Notes: a model not told the origin generated them from the letters alone. Positions 8,009-17,176 are shown, counted from the stretch's first letter. The stretch: 64,000 bases of DNA from Microvirga sp. (GCA_022241475.1 JAKOMT010000004.1:199393-263392), one strand, 5' to 3'. Made by a program: numbers and translations.

Positions 8009-9301
8009 ATGGCCAACGTCGTCGTCGTCGGCGCCCAGTGGGGCGATGAGGGGAAGGGCAAGATCGTGGACTGGCTCTCCAGCCAGGCCGAGGTCGTCGT
8101 GCGCTTTCAGGGCGGGCACAACGCCGGCCACACGCTCGTCATCGGCGACAAGGTCTACAAGCTCTCTCTGCTGCCGTCGGGCGTCGTGCGCAAGGACAAG
8201 CTCGCCGTCATCGGCAACGGCGTCGTGCTCGATCCGCGCGCGCTTGTGGCCGAGATCGAGCGTCTCGCGGAGCAGGGCGTCGAGATCACGACCGACAACC
8301 TGCGCATCGCCGACAACGCCACGCTGATCCTGTCGATTCACCAGGAGCTCGACGCGCAGCGCGAGAACGCGGCGACCGGCTCCAAGATCGGGACGACGAA
8401 GCGCGGCATCGGTCCCGCCTACGAAGATAAGGCCGGCCGGCGCGCGATCCGCGTCAACGACCTCGCCGACCTCGGCGCGCTGCCCGCCAAGATCGAGCGC
8501 CTGCTGGCGCATCACAACACCCTGCGCCGTGGCGCCGGGCTGCCGGAATATTCGGCCGACGCGATCTACGAGGAGCTCGCCTCCGTCGCGCCGCGCATCC
8601 TGCCCTACATGGACGCCGTCTGGCGGCTTCTCGACGAGAAGCGCCGCGCCGGCGCGCGCATCCTCTTCGAAGGGGCGCAGGGCGCGCTGCTCGACGTCGA
8701 CCACGGCACGTATCCTTACGTGACATCGTCGAACACCGTCGCCGGACAGGCCGCGACCGGCTCCGGCATGGGGCCTGGCGCCGTCGGCTACGTGCTCGGC
8801 ATCGCCAAGGCCTACACGACGCGCGTCGGCGAGGGGCCCTTCCCGACCGAACTCGCCGACGAGACCGGCGAGCGCATCGGCCAGCGCGGGCGCGAATTCG
8901 GCACGGTGACGGGCCGCAAGCGCCGCTGCGGCTGGTTCGACGCGGTGCTCGTGCGCCAGACCGTCCGCACCAGCGGCATCGACGGCATCGCGCTCACCAA
9001 GCTCGACGTGCTCGACGGCTTCGAGACGATTCGCATCTGCACCGGCTACCGGCTCGACGGCGAGGTCATCGACCATTTCCCGGCGAGCGAGGGCGCGCAG
9101 GCGCGGGTCGAGCCGATCTACGAGGATTTCGAGGGCTGGTCCGGCTCGACGGCCGGCGCCCGCACCTGGGCCGAACTTCCCGCGCAAGCGGTGAAATACG
9201 TGCGGCACATCGAGGAACTGATCGGCGCGCCGATCGCGCTTTTGTCTACCAGCCCTGAGCGTGAGGACACAATTCTCGTTCAGAACCCCTTCGAGGCTTG
9301 A
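8009..9301 (+). CDS. purA: Adenylosuccinate synthetase
   Basis: PurA condenses IMP and aspartate using GTP, the first committed step to AMP. The 430-residue protein has the family length and motifs: [14 protein letters not shown] with catalytic Asp13, the GGHNAGHT loop with catalytic His, [36 protein letters not shown] and the GTP-binding TKLDVLD. The ATG at 8009 gives the usual [15 protein letters not shown] start. The adjacent downstream gene begins within 40 bases, as in other Hyphomicrobiales. Confidence 0.99.
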   Translation: MANVVVVGAQWGDEGKGKIVDWLSSQAEVVVRFQGGHNAGHTLVIGDKVYKLSLLPSGVVRKDKLAVIGNGVVLDPRALVAEIERLAEQGVEITTDNLRIADNATLILSIHQELDAQRENAATGSKIGTTKRGIGPAYEDKAGRRAIRVNDLADLGALPAKIERLLAHHNTLRRGAGLPEYSADAIYEELASVAPRILPYMDAVWRLLDEKRRAGARILFEGAQGALLDVDHGTYPYVTSSNTVAGQAATGSGMGPGAVGYVLGIAKAYTTRVGEGPFPTELADETGERIGQRGREFGTVTGRKRRCGWFDAVLVRQTVRTSGIDGIALTKLDVLDGFETIRICTGYRLDGEVIDHFPASEGAQARVEPIYEDFEGWSGSTAGARTWAELPAQAVKYVRHIEELIGAPIALLSTSPEREDTILVQNPFEA

Positions 9302-9336
9302 CCGGCGAAGCCGCAATCACGAGATTAATGTCGCCC

Positions 9337-10707
9337 ATGGCCGATTATTTCCCTCTGATCGCGAGGGCCGTCCAGGCCCTCTCCGAGCAATCGCCCGAAA
9401 TGCGCGGCGCGGTTTACGAGCGCGCGCGCGCGGCGCTCATCGGTCAGCTGCGCTCCCTCGACCCCCCGCTCTCCGAAGAGGAGATCGCGGACGAGACGGT
9501 GTCGCTCGACGCGGCGATCGCCGACGTCGAAGCCGCGTACTCGCCCGAAGCCTTTTCGCCGGAAGCGTATGCGCCCGAACCCGAGCCCGCCCCCGATGCG
9601 GGCTATGCGCCCGCGCCGTACCCCGAGGCGGAGCAGAGTCCCGACCGGGGAGAGTGGCCGGCGCGGGAAGAGCAGCCGGAGCCGGAATCTGAGCGCGAGC
9701 CGGAAGAATGGTCCGAGCCCGAACCTCCCCAGGTCGTCGCGCCGATCGCGGCGGCGCCCCGGGGCCCGACCGGCGGATTCCGGTCGGAATCTCCCTCTGA
9801 GGCCGCGATCGCGGAGGCGCCCCGCTCCCCCGCGTCGCAGGACACGGCGCAACCGACGCCGGGTCAGACGTCGAGGCCCCAGGTGAAGTCGCGTCCGCGT
9901 CTGGGTTCGGTCGCGCCGCGCGGCGAATCCGGCGGCGGATTGCGCATGGCGATCGTCGCGGCGAGCATCGCGCTCGTGATCGGCGCCATCGCGTTCGTCG
10001 CGTTCCGCCTGGCCGGCGACGACACGGTCCCGATGCAGACGGCCCAGCCGGTCGCGGAGGCGCCGAGCGTCGACGAGGAGGGCAAGATCACCGAGCGCAT
10101 CGAGGCGGCGCCTCCGGCCGCCGGCGAGGCCGCGGCGCCTGCGGAGCCGGCGGCTCCGGCCACCGGCGTCGCCGTGACCCAACGCGCCATTCTCTACGAA
10201 GAAGACCCCGTCAATCCGCAGGGCGAGCCCCGCGCGGCCGGCGGCGGCGCCGTGTGGATGCTCGATCCCCCGCCCGCCGGCTCCGGCGATCCGAGCGTGC
10301 GCGCCGTCGTCGAGATTCCCGACGCCGGTCTGACGATGACGATGGCGATTCGCCGCAATCTCGACGCCACGCTTCCCGCGTCGCACACGATCGAGCTGAT
10401 CTTCAACACGACCGGCCGCGAGGGCCGGACGGTCCGCGACATCGGTCTGCTGCAGTTGAAGGAGGAGGAGGTCGTGCGCGGCGCGCCGATCGCCGGTCTT
10501 CCGGTGCCGGTTCAGGACAACCTGTTCCTGATCGGTCTTTCGAACGTCGCGGCCGACACCCAGCGCAATCGCAACCTGCTCGCCCAGCGCAACTGGATCG
10601 ACATCCCGATCCGCTTCTCGAACGGTCAGCGCGCCATCGTCAGCTTCGAGAAGGGCGTTTCCGGCGAACAGGCCTTCGCCCGCGCCTTCGAGGCGTGGGA
10701 TCGCTGA
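9337..10707 (+). CDS. Single-pass membrane protein of unknown function, Glu/Pro/Ala-rich
   Basis: The 456-residue product has three parts. Residues 1-65 form a conserved-looking helical start (MADYFPLIARAVQALS, then RARAALIGQLRSLDPPLSEEE), probably cytoplasmic. Residues 66-195 are low-complexity, rich in Glu, Pro and Ala. One transmembrane helix lies at about 203-225 (MAIVAASIALVIGAIAFVAF), followed by a periplasmic C-terminal domain. Similar proteins sit between purA and rpoH in other Alphaproteobacteria, but their function is not known. I used ATG 9337; an ATG at 9328 would add three residues. The region after its stop carries short tandem repeats and then convergent rpoH. Confidence 0.75.
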   Translation: MADYFPLIARAVQALSEQSPEMRGAVYERARAALIGQLRSLDPPLSEEEIADETVSLDAAIADVEAAYSPEAFSPEAYAPEPEPAPDAGYAPAPYPEAEQSPDRGEWPAREEQPEPESEREPEEWSEPEPPQVVAPIAAAPRGPTGGFRSESPSEAAIAEAPRSPASQDTAQPTPGQTSRPQVKSRPRLGSVAPRGESGGGLRMAIVAASIALVIGAIAFVAFRLAGDDTVPMQTAQPVAEAPSVDEEGKITERIEAAPPAAGEAAAPAEPAAPATGVAVTQRAILYEEDPVNPQGEPRAAGGGAVWMLDPPPAGSGDPSVRAVVEIPDAGLTMTMAIRRNLDATLPASHTIELIFNTTGREGRTVRDIGLLQLKEEEVVRGAPIAGLPVPVQDNLFLIGLSNVAADTQRNRNLLAQRNWIDIPIRFSNGQRAIVSFEKGVSGEQAFARAFEAWDR

Positions 10708-10747
10708 TCGTCCGGGATCGCTGAAGGCTCGGGATCGCTGAAAACCC
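10697..10747 (+). repeat. Three 17-bp tandem repeats overlapping a stop codon
   Basis: GGGATCGCTGA occurs at 10697, 10714 and 10731, a strict 17-base period. The first copy contains the last codons and TGA stop of the upstream gene (10705-10707), and the following two copies lie in the spacer. A fourth, degraded copy (GGGGTCGTCGATCGG) follows at 10748. This looks like replication slippage at the gene end; no function is implied. Confidence 0.7.
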
Positions 10748-10766
10748 GGGGTCGTCGATCGGCGCG

Positions 10767-11657
10767 TCAGTCGTGGGCCCGCTCGGGCTCCTCGATATCG
10801 GCGAGGTTCCGGCGCACGGCTTCCTGAACCTTCTCGAAGGCGCGCACCTCGATCTGGCGCACGCGTTCGCGCGAGACCCCGAACTCCGTCGACAATTGCT
10901 CCAGCGTGATCGGATCGTCCGAGAGGCGTCGCGCCTCGAAGATGCGCCGCTCGCGCGGGTTGAGCACGGTGAGCGCGCCGCGCAGGGCGGCGAGACGGTT
11001 CGCGCCCTCCTCCTGGGCCACGAGCAGATTTTCCTGCGTGTCGGAGGCGTCGACGAGCCAATCCTGCCATTCGCCCTCGCCCTCGACGCGCAGCGGCGCG
11101 TTGAGCGAGGCGTCGCCGCCCATGCGACGGTTCATGTCGATGACGTCCTGCTCGGTGACGCCCAGACGCGTCGCGATGATCGCGACCTGGTCGGGGCGCA
11201 GATCGCCCTCGTCGAGCGCCGAGATCTGGCTCTTGGCCTTGCGCAGGTTGAAGAAAAGCTTCTTCTGATTGGCGGTGGTGCCCATCTTCACGAGCGACCA
11301 CGAGCGCAGGATGTATTCCTGGATCGCGGCCTTGATCCACCACATGGCGTAGGTCGCGAGGCGGAAGCCCTTGTCGGGCTCGAAGCGCTTGACCGCCTGC
11401 ATCAGGCCGACATTGCCTTCTGAGACGACTTCGGCGATGGGCAGCCCGTAGCCGCGATAGCCCATGGCGATCTTGGCGACGAGGCGAAGATGCGAAGTCA
11501 CGAGCCTGTGGGCCGCGTCGCGGTCGCCATGCTCGCGCCAGCGCTTGGCGAGCATGTATTCCTCCGACGGCTCCAGCATCGGAAACTTGCGGATCTCGTC
11601 GAGATACCGCGAGAGACCGCCTTCATTTGCGAGAATCGGAACGAACCCGGCCGCCAT
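10767..11657 (-). CDS. rpoH: Heat-shock sigma factor RpoH (sigma 32)
   Basis: The 296-residue alternative sigma factor for heat-shock and protein-quality genes. It has region 2 (AHRLVTSHLRLVAKIAMGYRGYG, EGNVGLMQAVKRFEP, TYAMWWIKAAIQEYI), the diagnostic RpoH box just after it (NQKKLFFNLRKAK) and region 4 (LNPRERRIFEARR, LEQLSTEFGVSRERVRQIE). I chose ATG 11657, with GGAGG 8 bases upstream; the TTG at 11663 is less likely. It lies 177 bases downstream of rluD on the same strand, an order common in Alphaproteobacteria. A candidate promoter of its own is at 11730-11759. Hyphomicrobiales often carry several rpoH copies; only one is in this window. Confidence 0.97.
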   Translation of the reverse strand: MAAGFVPILANEGGLSRYLDEIRKFPMLEPSEEYMLAKRWREHGDRDAAHRLVTSHLRLVAKIAMGYRGYGLPIAEVVSEGNVGLMQAVKRFEPDKGFRLATYAMWWIKAAIQEYILRSWSLVKMGTTANQKKLFFNLRKAKSQISALDEGDLRPDQVAIIATRLGVTEQDVIDMNRRMGGDASLNAPLRVEGEGEWQDWLVDASDTQENLLVAQEEGANRLAALRGALTVLNPRERRIFEARRLSDDPITLEQLSTEFGVSRERVRQIEVRAFEKVQEAVRRNLADIEEPERAHD

Positions 11658-11729
11658 CTTCAAATCCTCCCGAGCCCCCCGTCCGGGCGGGCCTCCAAAG
11701 CGCGGCCTCGAATGCGACGACCGCCCCGC

Positions 11730-11759
11730 ATAATAGGACCATTCGACGGACGATGAAAA
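11730..11759 (-). promoter_or_regulatory. Candidate rpoH promoter
   Basis: On the minus strand TTTTCA (11759-11754) and TATTAT (11735-11730) are separated by 18 bases, placing a start near 11723 and a leader of about 65 bases before the rpoH ATG. The -10 is good and the -35 is weak, so this is a moderate prediction. Confidence 0.4.
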
Positions 11760-11834
11760 CTTACCGTTTGGTCATGGTGACGCAACCCTCACCGAGGCCG
11801 TCTGTTCCCGAAAGAGGCTGCGCCAGTTCGGGAA

Positions 11835-12953
11835 TCACACGCCGTCGCGCAGCGCCTCGACGAGCGCCGCGAGGTCGTCGGGCGGCGGACTTTCGAAATG
11901 CATCGTCTCGTCGCTGCGCGGATGCGCGAAGCCGAGCAACGTGGCGTGCAGCGCCTGTCGCCCCAGCGCCTCGAGCGCCGCCGCGGCCCGCGGCGGAAGG
12001 AGCCGCGCCTTCGAGGCGAAGCCGGCGCCGTAGAGCTGGTCGCCGAGCAGCGGGTGGCCGACATGGGCGAGGTGGACGCGGATCTGGTGCGTGCGCCCCG
12101 TCTCCAGCGTGCAGCGCAGGAGCGTCGCGATCGGCGCGTCGACGGGGCCGAAGCTCTCGATCGCCTCCACATGGGTGATGGCCTCGCGCGCCCGCGATCC
12201 GCCGCCCCCGCCGGGCTGATCCTCCTCGCGCTGCGCGATCCGCGGCGTCACGACGCGCATCTTCTCGCGGTTGTGGTGGCTGCGCGCGATCGGCGCGTCG
12301 ACGGTGAAGCGACGCCGGTCCGGCGCGCCCCAACAGAGCGCGAGATAGGCGCGCTCCAGCGGCCCCGTGCGCCCGTGATCGGCGAATTGCGCCGACAGCC
12401 CGTGATGAGCCGCGTCGTTCTTGGCCACCACCAGCAGCCCGCTCGTGTCCTTGTCGAGCCGATGCACGATTCCCGGCCGCGCCACTCCGCCGATGCCCGA
12501 GAGGCTGTCGCCGCAATGGGCGATGAGCGCGTTGACGAGCGTTCCGGTTTCGTGGCCGCCGGCCGGATGCACCACGAGCCCGGCCGGCTTGTCGACGATG
12601 ACGAGATCGGCGTCCTCGTAGACGACCGCGAGCGGAATCGGCTCGCCCGCCGGTTCGGGAGGCGTCGGCGGCGGGGTCACGAGGACGAGCCGCGCGCCGT
12701 CCGCGACCTTCGCCGACGGCTGACGCGCCACCACGCCGTCGACGCTCACCCGTCCGTCGCGCGCGAGGTCCTGCAGGCGCGCCCGCGAGAAATCGGGGAA
12801 GGCCTGCGTCAGCGCGCGGTCGAGACGCACGGCCTCGCCGGCGTGGACCGCCTCGCGCGTCGTCTGCTCGGCCGTCGCCCCGGCCCGGTCGACGACCGTT
12901 TCGTCCATCCCGCCCGGGCTCGACGCACCGTCGCCCGTCATCTGTTCGACCAC
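11835..12953 (-). CDS. rluD: 23S rRNA pseudouridine synthase, RluD family
   Basis: A 372-residue RluA/RluD-type enzyme that isomerises uridines in rRNA. An S4 RNA-binding domain lies at about residues 40-100 (VRLDRALTQAFPDFSRARLQDLARDGRVSV). The catalytic domain follows with DLVIVDKPAGLVVHPAGG, the catalytic Asp in HRLDKDTSGLLVVAK, and the C-terminal TGRTHQIRVHLAHVGHPLLGD. The start is uncertain: GTG 12953, ATG 12941 and ATG 12908 are all in frame and none has a strong ribosome site. The first 35 residues are poorly structured, so the true start may be internal. It precedes rpoH on the same strand. Confidence 0.93.
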   Translation of the reverse strand: MVEQMTGDGASSPGGMDETVVDRAGATAEQTTREAVHAGEAVRLDRALTQAFPDFSRARLQDLARDGRVSVDGVVARQPSAKVADGARLVLVTPPPTPPEPAGEPIPLAVVYEDADLVIVDKPAGLVVHPAGGHETGTLVNALIAHCGDSLSGIGGVARPGIVHRLDKDTSGLLVVAKNDAAHHGLSAQFADHGRTGPLERAYLALCWGAPDRRRFTVDAPIARSHHNREKMRVVTPRIAQREEDQPGGGGGSRAREAITHVEAIESFGPVDAPIATLLRCTLETGRTHQIRVHLAHVGHPLLGDQLYGAGFASKARLLPPRAAAALEALGRQALHATLLGFAHPRSDETMHFESPPPDDLAALVEALRDGV

Positions 12954-13099
12954 GTTAGCCTACCTTCGCCCGTCGACGCCGCGACGCCGCGGGTCCGTCC
13001 CGGCGCGCCGCGTGTCCATCGGACGCCTCGATCTTTTTCTCGCCGCAGGGCTTGCGGCGATCCCGCCGGATCGATATACGAAGCGCCTTGCCAAGGCCA

Positions 13100-13175
13100 G
13101 CTCCCTTCGTCTAGCGGTCTAGGACGTCGCCCTCTCACGGCGAAAACAGGGGTTCGATTCCCCTAGGGAGCGCCA
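13100..13175 (+). tRNA. tRNA-Glu (anticodon CTC)
   Basis: A complete cloverleaf: acceptor GCTCCCT (13100-13106) pairs with AGGGAGC (13165-13171), anticodon stem TCGCC/GGCGA, anticodon CTC at 13134-13136, T-arm GGGG-TTCGATT-CCCC, discriminator G and encoded CCA at 13173-13175. CTC reads GAG codons, heavily used in this GC-rich genome. Confidence 0.97.
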
Positions 13176-13488
13176 CTTTGCTGGCCTGACGTCTCCAAAT
13201 TCCGCCTCCGGCCGCAGCGCCTCGCGAAGTCGGCTCGAAGAGCCTTCACGGCTTGCGCGCGAGCTCGCCCGTTTCGCCTCCAGCCCTTGTTCCCGGCTTC
13301 CTTCCCCGTGCCGCGTTCCCACGCGATTCGGCGCCGCCGCCAGCTTCAGCGTGCGGCGCCGCGAGACGCTCGTCGATCATCCGCCAGAGCGCATCGAGAA
13401 GAATTTGAAATAGTATGCGCCTTGACGCGTCGAATGGAGCAACGATCGGCTCGTCGCCGAGAATAAAATCACGGGGAGGGAGAATATC
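13176..13488. other. Intergenic region between tRNA-Glu and the first TRAP gene
   Basis: This 313-base stretch holds no convincing gene. A GC-rich inverted repeat, GGCGCCG (13330-13336) with CGGCGCC (13354-13360), may end the tRNA transcript or be chance. A TTGACG at about 13423 could be a -35 element for the TRAP operon, but no good -10 follows. A strong ribosome site (GGGGAGGGAG) ends the region. No repeat of the tRNA 3' end and no integrase were seen. Confidence 0.4.
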
Positions 13489-14472
13489 ATGCGCGAATCA
13501 ACAGCCTTGGCGTTCGCTATCACTGCATGTGTGTCGATCGTCGCTTTGGCGACGACGGCTTCGGCCGAGATTACAGAGAAAAGACTTCAGTTCGCGCACG
13601 TTTATCCCGAAGGAAATATCTGGAACGAGACCACCGAGCGCTTCGCCGCGGCCATCGCCGAGCGCACCGAAGGCAAGGTCACGGTTTCGATCGCCGCCGG
13701 CGGCACGACCGGGAGTTGGGAAGAGGCGATCGAAGCGTTGCAGATCGGCACCAACGACGTCGTGCTCGAATCCATCGGCACGCTGGACAGGTACGATCCG
13801 CTCCCGGACGTGGAGGCCTTTCCCTATCTGATCCGCGACATCGATCATTTCCGGGCGGTCGATTACGGCCCCGTCGGCGACGCGTTCTCGGACGAAGTCG
13901 CCGAGCGCACGGGATTCAAGATCGTCGGCGCAGGCTATCGCGGCGCGCGCAAGCTCTCGGCGAACCGGGCGGTGGAGACGGTCGAGGATCTCGCCGGATT
14001 GCGGCTGCGCGTCCCGCCGCTGCGCATGTACACGCGCACCTGGGAGCTGCTCGGGGCGAGCGCCGTCCCGATGGCCGCCACTGAAATCTTCACCGCGCTT
14101 CAGCAGGGGGTGATCGACGGTCAGGAGAATCCGATCGAGTTCATCCACTCCTTCCGCTTCTACGAGGTCCAGTCGCACGTCATGGACACCGACCACGTCA
14201 TCGGCGCCATGACCTTCATCTTCGACCAGGCGCGGTTCGAATCCTTCTCGCCCGAGCTTCAGGAAATCCTGATCGAGGAGGGGCGCAACGCGATGCTCTG
14301 GGGCACGGATCAGATGATCGAGCGGGAGAACGAATACCGCCGCCTGCTCGAGGCCGAAGGCGTGACGCTGATCTCCCCGGATCTCGGACCGTTCCGCGAG
14401 GCGCTGACGCCGGTTCGGGAGGAGTTTCCCGATCTCGCCGAATGGGTCGAGCGGTTCGAAGCCGTAGAGTGA
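13489..14472 (+). CDS. TRAP transporter solute-binding protein, DctP family (system 1)
   Basis: A 327-residue periplasmic binding protein of a tripartite ATP-independent transporter, usually taking up organic acids. It has a signal peptide (residues 1-26, cleavage after TTASA), LQFAHVYPEGNIWNETTERFAAAI, and the family segment VEDLAGLRLRVPPLRMYTRTWELLGASAVPMAATEIFTALQQGVIDGQENP. The conserved Arg in LRLRVP normally binds a substrate carboxylate. The ATG follows a strong GGGAGGGAG. It begins an operon with DctQ, DctM and an SDR. The ligand cannot be read from sequence. Confidence 0.93.
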   Translation: MRESTALAFAITACVSIVALATTASAEITEKRLQFAHVYPEGNIWNETTERFAAAIAERTEGKVTVSIAAGGTTGSWEEAIEALQIGTNDVVLESIGTLDRYDPLPDVEAFPYLIRDIDHFRAVDYGPVGDAFSDEVAERTGFKIVGAGYRGARKLSANRAVETVEDLAGLRLRVPPLRMYTRTWELLGASAVPMAATEIFTALQQGVIDGQENPIEFIHSFRFYEVQSHVMDTDHVIGAMTFIFDQARFESFSPELQEILIEEGRNAMLWGTDQMIERENEYRRLLEAEGVTLISPDLGPFREALTPVREEFPDLAEWVERFEAVE

Positions 14473-14505
14473 CGCCCGTTCGCGCAGTCAGTAGGCGAAA
14501 GGGCG
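14473..14505 (+). promoter_or_regulatory. Intercistronic hairpin after the binding-protein gene (TRAP 1)
   Basis: CGCCC (14473-14477) pairs with GGGCG (14501-14505), and TTCGC (14479-14483) pairs with GCGAA (14495-14499), directly after the DctP stop and before the DctQ GTG at 14510. Such hairpins commonly protect the upstream mRNA or partly terminate transcription, so that binding protein exceeds permease. The same layout occurs at 18859 and 23745. Confidence 0.5.
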
Positions 14506-14509
14506 GCCG

Positions 14510-14983
14510 GTGTTCACGAAGATCGCCGTAATCATCGAACGGATTCTCGACGCCGTGTTGCTCGCGGCCCTGGCCGTCATGGTCGCGAGCATCGCCTATC
14601 AGGTCTTCGGCCGCTATGTGCTGAACCATTCCCCGAGCTGGACCGAGGAAGTGGCGCGCTTTCTGATGGCGTGGATCACCATGCTGGGCAGCGCGGCCGT
14701 CATCCGCTCCGAGGGGCACATCGCGGTGACGGTGGTGGCGGAATCGCTGCCGCCGCGCCTGCGCGAAGCCGTCCGCTGGCTGCGTGACGTCATCGTCATC
14801 GCGATGGCGGGCGCCCTCGCCTGGTACGGCTACGGCTTCGCGATGATCGGCGCGCGGCGCTCGTCTCCGGCTCTCGAGATATCGATGTACTGGCCGTTCC
14901 TGTCCATTCCGCTGGGAGCCGCGATGATCGCGCTCCTGCTGGTTCTGCACCGGATCGCGCGACTACGCGGAGAAGACGTGTGA
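14510..14983 (+). CDS. TRAP transporter small permease, DctQ family (system 1)
   Basis: A 157-residue membrane protein with four predicted helices (about residues 12-34, 47-66, 88-108, 127-148). It carries the family pattern GRYVLNHSPSWTEEVARFLMAWITMLGSA, in which the Trp-Thr-Glu-Glu segment is typical of DctQ. It pairs with DctM to form the membrane part of TRAP system 1. The start is GTG 14510, close after the hairpin; its stop overlaps the DctM GTG by 4 bases. Confidence 0.9.
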   Translation: MFTKIAVIIERILDAVLLAALAVMVASIAYQVFGRYVLNHSPSWTEEVARFLMAWITMLGSAAVIRSEGHIAVTVVAESLPPRLREAVRWLRDVIVIAMAGALAWYGYGFAMIGARRSSPALEISMYWPFLSIPLGAAMIALLLVLHRIARLRGEDV

Positions 14984-16260
14984 CCATTCTGCTTCTCGGG
15001 GGCCTGATCGTCCTTCTGATCGCGATCGGCGTTCCGCTGGGCTTCTCGATCATCGCCGCGTCGCTCGTCGTGATCTGGATCGACGGCACGATCAATCCGG
15101 TCATCATCGCGCAGCGCTTTCATTCCGGTATGAACAGCTTCACGCTGTTGTCCATCCCGTTCTTCCTGCTGGCCGGCTCGCTGATGTCGCGCGGCGGCAT
15201 CACGCAGCGTCTGATCGGTTTCGCCAACAGCCTCGTGGGCCGGTTCACCGGCGGGCTGGCGATCAGCAACGTCACGTCCTCGATCTTTTTTTCGGGCATT
15301 TCCGGGTCGGCCGTCGCCGATACGAGCATGCTCGGCCGCATCTTCATTCCGTCGATGATCCGCGACGGCTACAGCCGCAGCTTCTCCGTCGCCACGACCG
15401 CCGCTTCGTCGATCGTCGCGCCGATCATTCCGCCGTCGATCGTGCTGATCGTCTACGGCGTCGTCTCCGAGCAATCCATCATCCGGCTGTTCGTCGCGGG
15501 CCTCATTCCGGGCGTTCTGCTGAGCCTGATCATCCTCGCCGCCGTTTACGTCATCGCCAAGCGGCGCGGGTATCCCGTGCAGCCGGCCGCGTCGATGGGG
15601 GAGTTGCTGGTCGCCTTTCGCGGCGCGATCCCGGCGCTCGCCATGCCCGTCTTGATCTTGTTGGGCATCGTCGGCGGCGTCTTCACGGTGACGGAGACGT
15701 CGGCGATCGCCGTGTTCTACGCGCTGTTCGTCGGAATCTTCGTCTATCGCGAGCTCACCTTCGCCGGCTTCATGGAGGCGCTGCGGGAAACGGTCCATCT
15801 GACCGCCGTGATCATGATCATCGTCGGCGCCGCGCAGCTCTTCGCGTGGCAGCTGGCCTACGCCGACGCGCCGCGGGCGGCGGTCGATCTCATCACGACG
15901 ATCGCCGACAATCCGATCCTGTTCCTGCTTCTGACCAACGTGCTGCTCCTGTTCATCGGCACTTTCCTCGAAGCCAACGCCGCCATCGTCATGCTCGTGC
16001 CGATCCTGCATCCCGCCGGCGTCGCGCTCGGCGTCGATCCGATCCATCTCGGCATCGTGGTGGTGGTCAACCTTTGCCTGGGCCTGATCACTCCCCCGAT
16101 CGGGCTCTGCCTCGCGGTGGCCTGCAAGATCGGCGGCCTGCCGCTCGAGAAGAGCATCCGCGACATCCTTCCCTTCGTGCTGCTGGGAATCGCGTTTCTG
16201 CTCGTTCTCTCCCTCTTTCCCGCAATCACGTTGTGGTTGCCCAACCTGCTGCTGAACTGA
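14980..16260 (+). CDS. TRAP transporter large permease, DctM family (system 1)
   Basis: A 426-residue inner-membrane permease of the DctM (ion-transporter superfamily) type, about 12 hydrophobic segments. Family signatures: PLGFSIIAAS, NSFTLLSIPFFLLAGSLM, SGISGSAVADTSMLG, FSVATTAASSIVAPIIPPSIVLIVYGVVSEQSI, and GLITPPIGLCLAVACKI near the C-terminus. It couples uptake to a sodium or proton gradient. GTG 14980 overlaps the DctQ stop. An SDR gene follows 14 bases later. Confidence 0.95.
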   Translation: MTILLLGGLIVLLIAIGVPLGFSIIAASLVVIWIDGTINPVIIAQRFHSGMNSFTLLSIPFFLLAGSLMSRGGITQRLIGFANSLVGRFTGGLAISNVTSSIFFSGISGSAVADTSMLGRIFIPSMIRDGYSRSFSVATTAASSIVAPIIPPSIVLIVYGVVSEQSIIRLFVAGLIPGVLLSLIILAAVYVIAKRRGYPVQPAASMGELLVAFRGAIPALAMPVLILLGIVGGVFTVTETSAIAVFYALFVGIFVYRELTFAGFMEALRETVHLTAVIMIIVGAAQLFAWQLAYADAPRAAVDLITTIADNPILFLLLTNVLLLFIGTFLEANAAIVMLVPILHPAGVALGVDPIHLGIVVVVNLCLGLITPPIGLCLAVACKIGGLPLEKSIRDILPFVLLGIAFLLVLSLFPAITLWLPNLLLN

Positions 16261-16274
16261 ACCGGGAGGGTCTC

Positions 16275-17069
16275 ATGGCGGATCGGCTGAAGGATAAGGT
16301 CGCGCTGGTGTTCGGCGCCGGCTCCGTCGGCGAAGGCTGGGGCAACGGCAAGGCCGCTGCGGTCGCCTACGCCCGGGAAGGCGCGAAGGTCGTTTGCGTC
16401 GATCTGAACGCATCAGCCGCCGAGGAGACCGCAGCCATCATCAGGTCGGAGGGGGGAGCCGCGATCGCGCTGAGCGCGAATGTCGTCGACGCGGCGCAGG
16501 TCGGGGAGGCGGTCGAGCGCGCGCGCGCGGAATTCGGGCGCATCGACGTCCTCCACAACAATGTCGGGATCAACGAGGCCGGAGGCGCGGCCGACACCAG
16601 CGAGGAAAGCTGGGACCGGGTGATGGCGATCAACGTCAAGGGGGTGTTCCTCGCCTGCAAGGCGGTCCTGCCGGTAATGGAGGCGCAAGGCGAGGGCGCG
16701 ATCGTGAACATCTCCTCGCTCGCCGCGATCCGCCACACCGGATATAATTACGCTTCTTACTACGCCTCCAAGGCGGCGGTGAACAACTTCACCATGAGCA
16801 TCGCCCTCGAATACGCCGCCAAGGGCGTGCGTGCCAATACGATCATGCCGGGCATCATGGACACGCCGCACATCTACCAGCACATCAGCGGGTTCTACGG
16901 CGACGCGGACGAGATGCGGGCCAAACGCGCGGCGATCCCGCCGATGCGGCGCCAGGGCGACGCCTGGGACATCGCCTGGGCGTCGGTCTTTCTCGCCTCC
17001 GACGAGGCGCGCTACATCACGGGCGTCGCGCTCTCCGTCGACGGCGGCTTGCATTGCCGGTCGACCTGA
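16275..17069 (+). CDS. Short-chain dehydrogenase/reductase (SDR)
   Basis: A 264-residue classical SDR, an NAD(P)-dependent oxidoreductase of alcohols or ketones. The Rossmann start is slightly atypical (VFGAGSVGEGWGNGKA). Then come VVCVDLN, where an Asp at the end of strand 2 favours NAD, HNNVGINEAGG, the catalytic Ser in NISSLAA, and Tyr-Lys in YYASKAA. The C-terminus has SVDGGLHCRS. The ATG at 16275 follows GGGAGG. It is the last gene of the TRAP 1 operon, so it probably oxidises or reduces the imported compound. Substrate unknown. Confidence 0.9.
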   Translation: MADRLKDKVALVFGAGSVGEGWGNGKAAAVAYAREGAKVVCVDLNASAAEETAAIIRSEGGAAIALSANVVDAAQVGEAVERARAEFGRIDVLHNNVGINEAGGAADTSEESWDRVMAINVKGVFLACKAVLPVMEAQGEGAIVNISSLAAIRHTGYNYASYYASKAAVNNFTMSIALEYAAKGVRANTIMPGIMDTPHIYQHISGFYGDADEMRAKRAAIPPMRRQGDAWDIAWASVFLASDEARYITGVALSVDGGLHCRST

Positions 17070-17137
17070 CCGCCCCGATCGCCCGGCCGCCCGCTCCGAT
17101 CCGTCGCACGCCTATTGTCTGAAAATACGGAAAGCGT

Positions 17138-17172
17138 ATTCTCCGTTCCTTCGGCAGGAAGGATCGGAGAAT
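17138..17172 (+). promoter_or_regulatory. Hairpin that sequesters the ribosome site of the next gene
   Basis: ATTCTCCG (17138-17145) pairs with CGGAGAAT (17165-17172), and TCCTT (17147-17151) with AAGGA (17159-17163), separated by one T-T mismatch. The 3' arm contains the likely ribosome site GGAGA (17166-17170), 6 bases before ATG 17177. The RNA would hide the ribosome site, as in thermometers or protein-controlled leaders. A smaller inverted repeat, ATACG-GAAAG-CGTAT, lies just upstream (17125-17139). Confidence 0.55.
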
Positions 17173-17176
17173 TCCG

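Noticed and set aside
10697..10764. Short CRISPR-like array
   Set aside because: The unit is 17 bases with 6 variable bases, contains no spacer-sized unique parts and overlaps a coding end; no cas genes are present.
13100..13175. tRNA-Glu as an integration site for the transporter island
   Set aside because: No integrase gene and no second copy of the tRNA 3' end could be found between 13176 and 64000.
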